Assembly: GCA_005881295.1 (NCBI GenBank)
Contig: VBHS01000277.1
Coordinates: 1-10,156, forward strand
DNA: 10,156 nt
Source: Chloroflexota bacterium
Lineage (GTDB): Bacteria > Chloroflexota > Ktedonobacteria > Ktedonobacterales > Ktedonobacteraceae
Reading direction: 5' to 3'
Part shown: positions 6,149 to 10,156 of the stretch, in pieces
How positions within the stretch are numbered: the first letter of the stretch is position 1
Layout of the letters: every line of letters begins with the position of its first letter
Notes under the pieces: model-generated
The model's input: the letters and a program-made list of their open reading frames with translations, nothing else
Database searches by the model: none
What the model was told of the DNA's origin: nothing
Program-made: the position numbers and the translations under genes

Positions 6149-9100
6149 ATGACACAGAGCTATCTTTCTCCTGAAGAAGACGAGAAGCACAATCCGCAAG
6201 ATTCTAGATCGGCTTATTCAAGGGAGAAATCTGGACGACGTGATTTACCTGCAGGTACTGTCACACTGCTGTTTACCGATATGGAGGGATCGACACACCT
6301 GCTTCAACAATTAGGTAATCGCTATACCGATGTCTTGACGGAGTACAGACATCTCCAACGAGCGATCTTCCGCGAGTATCATGGGTACGAGGTGGATACA
6401 CAAGGAGATGCATTTTTCACAGCCTTCGCACGAACGAGAGATGCTGTGGCTGCGGCAGTTGCCACCCAGCGTACCTTAGCCAGGCATTCATGGGGAGAGG
6501 GGATAACCATACGTGTTCGTGTGGGCATACATACAGGTGAACCGGAGTTGGCTGCCGAAGGATACGTAGGCATAGATATCCATTTCGCTGCACGGCTCAT
6601 GAATGCTGGTCATGGTGGGCAGGTCCTGCTCTCCCAAACAACTCGCGATCTTATCATACACAACCTACCAGACGACGTAACTATACGCGATCTAGGGGAA
6701 CACCGTCTCAAGGATCTCTCATACCCTCAACATCTTTTTCAACTTGTTATTGCGAATCTCCCCTTTGATTTTCCAAAACTCAGCACGCTGGATACGTATG
6801 CGAATACTCTTCCTGTACACCCATCACCACTCATTGGACGCAAGAACGAACTGGCAAGCATTCTCGACCTGATGCGACAGCAGGATGTACGATTGCTTAC
6901 ACTCACCGGCATAGGAGGAGTAGGCAAAACTCGGCTAGGAGTACAGGCAGCAGCAGAACTAAGCGATGAATGTGCTGATGGAGTCTTTTTTGTGTCTCTG
7001 GCACCCATTAGTGACTCTGCACTCGTTATCCCTACCATTGCGCAGGCACTTGGTGTACGAGATGAAACGAATCAACCCTTGCTAGAACGCCTGAAAGAAG
7101 CTGTACGGCAGAAACAGATCTTACTGTTACTGGACAACTTTGAGCAAGTAATAGCAGCGGCCTCCTATGTAGCGGACCTGCTTGCAGCTTGTCCAAAGCT
7201 GAGGGTCTTGGTCACTAGCCGTGAAATCTTGCATCTTCAGATTGAGCATGAGTTTAGAGTACCGCCACTGCCACAGCCTGACTTTGCACATGTAGCAGAT
7301 CTGGCAGCACTCTCACAGAACGAGGCCGTGGAACTTTTCGTCAAACGGGCACAGGCAGTCAGACCTGAATTCTGCCTGACCGCTGCAAACGCGCAAGCCA
7401 TTGCCGAAATTTGCGTTCGCCTCGATGGGTTACCGCTGGCGATAGAACTGGCAGCAGCACGCAGTAAACTCCTCTCTCCGCAGGCCCTGCTCGCACGACT
7501 CGGAAACCGTTTGAACGTCCTGACGAGCGGAACACAAGATATACCGGAAAGACAGCAAACTCTGCGCAACACGCTTGAGTGGAGCTACCACTTGCTAGGC
7601 TCTCAACAACAACAGTTCTTTCGCATGCTCTCCGTATTCGTCGGTGGTGGTACGTTGGAGGCGATTGAAGCGATCAGTGCTGCTCTAAAAATGAGCGAAG
7701 GAGTAGCGCTGGATGGAGCAGCATCGCTTTTAGATAAAAGCCTTCTTCAAGCCGTAGGACAAGAAGAAGAGACGCGGTTTTTCATGCTAGAGACAATCCG
7801 TGAGTATGGGATACAAGTACTTAGCAACGGCAAAGAAGCAGAAAAGGTTCGACAAGCGCATGCTGAGTACTATCTCTCGCTGGCAGAGCAGGCATATCAC
7901 GAATTTGACGGAGTGCAACAGAGCGCATGGCTCAAACGGCTCGAACGCGAGCAGGACAATGTACGAGCAGCTTTATCATGGCTGTTAGAGCCAGGAAGGA
8001 CTACTAAAGGCGCTCGCCACGTAGAAATGGCGCTACGTTTGAGTACCGTGCTCTGGCCATTCTGGGGGCTGCGTGGGAATTACAGCGAAGCTCGTAGCTT
8101 CCTGGAACAGGCGATTGCGGTAAGTGAAGGAGCGGGAGCCTCGATACGAGCAAAAGCACTCTACTATGCAGCAAGAATAGCTCATGCACAGGGCAATAAC
8201 GATCGAGCAGAACAGCTTTGCAAAGAGAGCCTGGCGCTGTACCAGGAGCTTAACGACGCCTCGGGAATTGCGCTAGCACTGCATCACCTGGCAGATATTG
8301 CCTGGACGAGAGGGGACCTTGAAACTGCACGTGTCCAGGGTGAAGAAGCCTTTGAGATCTTTAGCAAAATGAATGACATCGCGAGTGTCGCCTACATGCA
8401 ACTTCATCTAGCGACACTCGCCATCGATCAGGGAGACTACACGAAGGGGTGTAGTCTGCTTGAAGAGAGCCTGAATATATGCCGGGAGCTTCACGACAAG
8501 AGTGGAATTGCTGAGGCAGTAACGAATGTAGCCAGAGCACACTTCCTGGCGGGAGATCTCACTCAAGTACGGCCATTTCTTGAGGAAGGCTATGCGCTCT
8601 TCAATGAAATGGGAGACAAGGAAAGCATAGCGTACTGCTTCTGCCAATTCGGTCTCCTCGCTCTTAGCCAGGATGACCTGCCAGAAGCACGCTCGAAGAT
8701 TGAAGCAGCGGTCGAACTCTTTAAAGAGATGGGCCAGCAACACGGTACAACGACGTCTCTCTCCTTTCTGGCAAAGGTGGCAACCAGGCAGGGTAGTCTC
8801 AAAGAAGCACGGAATCTGTACGAAGAGAGCCTGACGGTAGCGAGAGCATCCGATAACAGATTGAGCATTGCCATAAGTCTGGAGGGGCTAGCGAGCGTGA
8901 TTGCAGGAGAGACGTTGCCTGGAGAGAGTTCACAAGAGAAAATGTGGGCTGCGCGGCTCTGGGGCTGTGCAGAGCAGCTCCGTGAGGGAATGGGAACTCC
9001 TCTCTCTCCTTTTGAGAGAAGTTTTTACAACGACGCAATAGTTGCAGTACGCGGCACATTAGGCGAGAAGACTTTTATCTCAGCACGGGCAGAGGGACGA

Positions 9101-9154
9101 GCGATGACACCTGAGCAAGCCGTCGCAGGGTTTCACAAAGATCTACCGGTATAA
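6149..9154 (+). CDS. Class III nucleotide cyclase-like / NB-ARC (STAND) ATPase / TPR regulator
   Basis: This is a 1001-residue cytoplasmic signalling protein in three parts. Residues 36-215 form a class III adenylyl/guanylyl cyclase fold (GTVTLLFTDMEGST, then QGDAFF and GHGGQVLLS). Residues about 230-570 are an NB-ARC/STAND ATPase with Walker A GIGGVGKT (254-261), Walker B LLLLDN (325-330), a VTSRE sensor and GLPLAIELAAAR (427-438). Residues about 665-920 are roughly six TPRs of 40 residues. Metal-binding Asp44 and Asp87 and Arg149 are kept. The purine-selecting Lys is replaced by Asp83, the second selecting position is Gly138, and the transition-state Asn is His145, so ordinary cAMP or cGMP synthesis is doubtful. 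Many relatives end in a LuxR-type helix-turn-helix; here the protein stops at GFHKDLPV without one. Two homologous inverted-repeat elements bracket the gene. Start 6149 is chosen for its AAGAGGA site; 6098 would add 17 residues. Confidence 0.88.
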   Translation: MTQSYLSPEEDEKHNPQDSRSAYSREKSGRRDLPAGTVTLLFTDMEGSTHLLQQLGNRYTDVLTEYRHLQRAIFREYHGYEVDTQGDAFFTAFARTRDAVAAAVATQRTLARHSWGEGITIRVRVGIHTGEPELAAEGYVGIDIHFAARLMNAGHGGQVLLSQTTRDLIIHNLPDDVTIRDLGEHRLKDLSYPQHLFQLVIANLPFDFPKLSTLDTYANTLPVHPSPLIGRKNELASILDLMRQQDVRLLTLTGIGGVGKTRLGVQAAAELSDECADGVFFVSLAPISDSALVIPTIAQALGVRDETNQPLLERLKEAVRQKQILLLLDNFEQVIAAASYVADLLAACPKLRVLVTSREILHLQIEHEFRVPPLPQPDFAHVADLAALSQNEAVELFVKRAQAVRPEFCLTAANAQAIAEICVRLDGLPLAIELAAARSKLLSPQALLARLGNRLNVLTSGTQDIPERQQTLRNTLEWSYHLLGSQQQQFFRMLSVFVGGGTLEAIEAISAALKMSEGVALDGAASLLDKSLLQAVGQEEETRFFMLETIREYGIQVLSNGKEAEKVRQAHAEYYLSLAEQAYHEFDGVQQSAWLKRLEREQDNVRAALSWLLEPGRTTKGARHVEMALRLSTVLWPFWGLRGNYSEARSFLEQAIAVSEGAGASIRAKALYYAARIAHAQGNNDRAEQLCKESLALYQELNDASGIALALHHLADIAWTRGDLETARVQGEEAFEIFSKMNDIASVAYMQLHLATLAIDQGDYTKGCSLLEESLNICRELHDKSGIAEAVTNVARAHFLAGDLTQVRPFLEEGYALFNEMGDKESIAYCFCQFGLLALSQDDLPEARSKIEAAVELFKEMGQQHGTTTSLSFLAKVATRQGSLKEARNLYEESLTVARASDNRLSIAISLEGLASVIAGETLPGESSQEKMWAARLWGCAEQLREGMGTPLSPFERSFYNDAIVAVRGTLGEKTFISARAEGRAMTPEQAVAGFHKDLPV

Positions 9155-9493
9155 TGAAAATCCTGCCTGCATCCAGGTTTTGTCAGCGAGAGTGGTTTTG
9201 ACCTTCTGAATATAATCTATCGCGCCCTGGTCATACCAGCTACCGCTAAACCTCCATGTGCTGGCTACTTAGGTATCCGTTCCATTATCGGGAAAGAAAT
9301 CGTTGTAGAGAAATGTATCGCCATCTATCCAATGAATAGTCGGCGAAGAGAAAGAACTGATACAGCCATCTTCGATGTTCCTTTTTGGAACAGATATGCT
9401 AAGTAGCCAGTACAGATAGAACAGGGCAATGTTCAAGGAAGAGGCGCGAAGTTTCAGAACTATATCTACTATGCTAGGTTCCTGGGCCTTTCA
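9155..9493. other. Gap after the cyclase-like/STAND gene, holding element copy 2
   Basis: Besides element copy 2 (9256-9415) I see no gene. A 4-bp stem (CCTG-CATC-CAGG) followed by TTTTG just after the stop codon is too weak to call a terminator. Confidence 0.5.
9256..9415. mobile_element. Inverted-repeat-bounded element of about 158 bp, copy 2 (MITE-like)
   Basis: The left end TGTGCTGGCTACTTAG (9257-9272) and the right end CTAAGTAGCCAGTACA (9399-9414) pair at 15 of 16 positions. Similarity continues inward as a TATC-x-GTTCCA block. Length (158 bases from TGT to ACA), orientation and inner block agree with copy 1 at 5862-6020, with substitutions and small indels. No target duplication is visible (CTCCA left, GATAG right). 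The minus strand has an open frame of about 47 codons here, but copy 1 carries stops and a different reading, so I treat the element as non-coding. Confidence 0.6.
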
Positions 9494-9685
9494 TTGCGAC
9501 AGGTATGTACAGAGGTGCTGCTGGAGCACTCAAATGCGAGTTACGAAGAGAGGCTGCTTCAGCGTCATCCCCATTGTCCAAAGTGCAACCAGGCCGAGCT
9601 GGTGATCCGCTGTGGTCACAATCACAGTGGATCGCGGCGGTTTCGGTGTCAGCGTTGTGCTCAATATTTCACACCTCGCCCTTAG
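9494..9685 (+). pseudogene. Orphan zinc-ribbon fragment resembling the N-terminus of IS1-like transposases
   Basis: The frame encodes CPKC and CQRC (codons at 9575-9586 and 9647-9658), a CX2C-X20-CX2C zinc ribbon. GHNHSGSRRFRCQRCAQYF closely follows the pattern of IS1 InsA-type and related transposase N-terminal domains. It ends at TPRP, just where the ribbon ends and a transposase would normally continue with a helix-turn-helix and a catalytic domain. Neither follows in any frame before the TniQ start. The only start is TTG at 9494 without a ribosome binding site. The frame is open back to 9407, within the right end of element copy 2. I read it as a broken transposase remnant; a small free-standing zinc protein cannot be excluded. 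It sits 105 bases upstream of the TniQ gene. Confidence 0.5.
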
Positions 9686-9790
9686 GATGTACTTTACTGC
9701 CATGGGAGTTAACCTTCAATTCGAGGTTTTGCCACCGGGGATACCGTCACTGGGAATGAATTTCCTAAGACAGTGAAAGTGCTAAATGCT

Positions 9791-10156
9791 ATGCCTATAG
9801 ATTACTTTGACATACTACCTAGTCACCCGCCGCCCATGCCCTTAGAATCTTTGGCAAGTTACATAACTCGGCTAGCTCAAGCGAATGATATCCAGTCTAT
9901 GAGTGGTCTAGTGGCTCTTCTTTCTTTGGAGGACCGCATCCATTCATCCACCGTGGGATTTTTTGTGGATCTTCCTCCTGTGTCTTTTGGCGCTTTGCCG
10001 GAAGTAGCAATATGTTCTGATGCCAGGTTGCTAGAAACGACATTTTACCACCTGATAAGGAAGTTCAATCGGTCTCCATTTCCCCAACCGGCGAGTCGAT
10101 TTTTGGCGGCGAGTGTTGCACAGAGGTTGCGTTATTGTCCAGTGTGCCTCATAGAA
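9791..10156 (+). CDS. TniQ family protein, N-terminal 122 residues; cut by right window edge
   Basis: TniQ proteins (including TnsD) choose or license the target of Tn7-like and Tn5053-like transposons and bridge target DNA to the TnsC/TniB ATPase. The N-terminus shows the family signature: after a proline-rich PSHPPPMPLESLASYITRLA stretch comes AQAND. At residues 115-122 is LRYCPVCL-I-E, the first CX2C half of the TniQ zinc finger. The frame is open to the last base. ATG 9791 is chosen; the frame is open upstream to 9713, and GTG codons at 9773 and 9779 are alternatives, since AAAG (9776-9779) is only a weak ribosome binding site. No tnsA, tnsB or tnsC gene precedes it. Either it heads an operon running off the right edge or it is an orphan. 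Its C-terminus, out of view, may carry the same kind of repeats as the remnant at 4205-4921. Confidence 0.82.
   Translation, partial: MPIDYFDILPSHPPPMPLESLASYITRLAQANDIQSMSGLVALLSLEDRIHSSTVGFFVDLPPVSFGALPEVAICSDARLLETTFYHLIRKFNRSPFPQPASRFLAASVAQRLRYCPVCLIE

Noticed and set aside
9270..9412. Minus-strand open frame of about 47 codons inside element copy 2
   Set aside because: The homologous copy 1 has stops and a different reading in the matching frame, so coding is not conserved between the copies.

Overview
The window most resembles an accessory stretch of a large, transposon-rich chromosome of the Ktedonobacteria type (phylum Chloroflexota). This is inferred from gene style only: a cyclase-like/NB-ARC/TPR regulator, TniQ-type proteins with repeated C-terminal helix-turn-helix units, and an orphan transposase zinc ribbon. 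No rRNA or other marker gene is present to prove it, and a filamentous actinobacterium is a weaker alternative.

Region 1 (1-4141) is GC-rich and ordinary. It holds the 3' part of a xanthine dehydrogenase-family molybdopterin-binding subunit, cut by the left edge. An intergenic gap follows with a perfect 18-bp hairpin closed by a GCAA loop. Next is a DHA2-type 14-helix drug exporter with an unusual C-terminal winged-helix (MarR-like) extension. All genes are on the plus strand.

Region 2 (about 4142-6148) is clearly AT-richer and looks like decayed mobile DNA. It contains a 3' remnant of a TniQ/TnsD-like gene whose three roughly 48-residue helix-turn-helix repeats begin upstream of any usable start codon. 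After it comes a non-coding stretch with five direct and one inverted copy of a GGTTTTG-centred repeat and two back-to-back hairpins. A small basic ORF with a good ribosome binding site follows, then the first of two homologous elements of about 158 bp bounded by inverted repeats (5'-TGTACTGGCTAC...GTAGCCAGTACA-3').

Region 3 (6149-9415) is one large gene, a class III cyclase-like domain fused to an NB-ARC/STAND ATPase and a TPR array. It is bracketed by the two elements, the second at 9257-9414 in the same orientation.

Region 4 (9416-10156) has an orphan CX2C...CX2C zinc-ribbon fragment of the kind found at the N-terminus of IS1-like transposases. It is followed by the first 122 codons of a TniQ family protein that runs off the right edge.

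The most interesting reading is that everything right of about 4142 belongs to one or more Tn7-like or non-autonomous mobile elements, with the cyclase-like/STAND gene as bracketed cargo. The bracketing repeats, the TniQ homologies and the composition shift are visible directly. The mobility of the unit and the link between its parts are inference.
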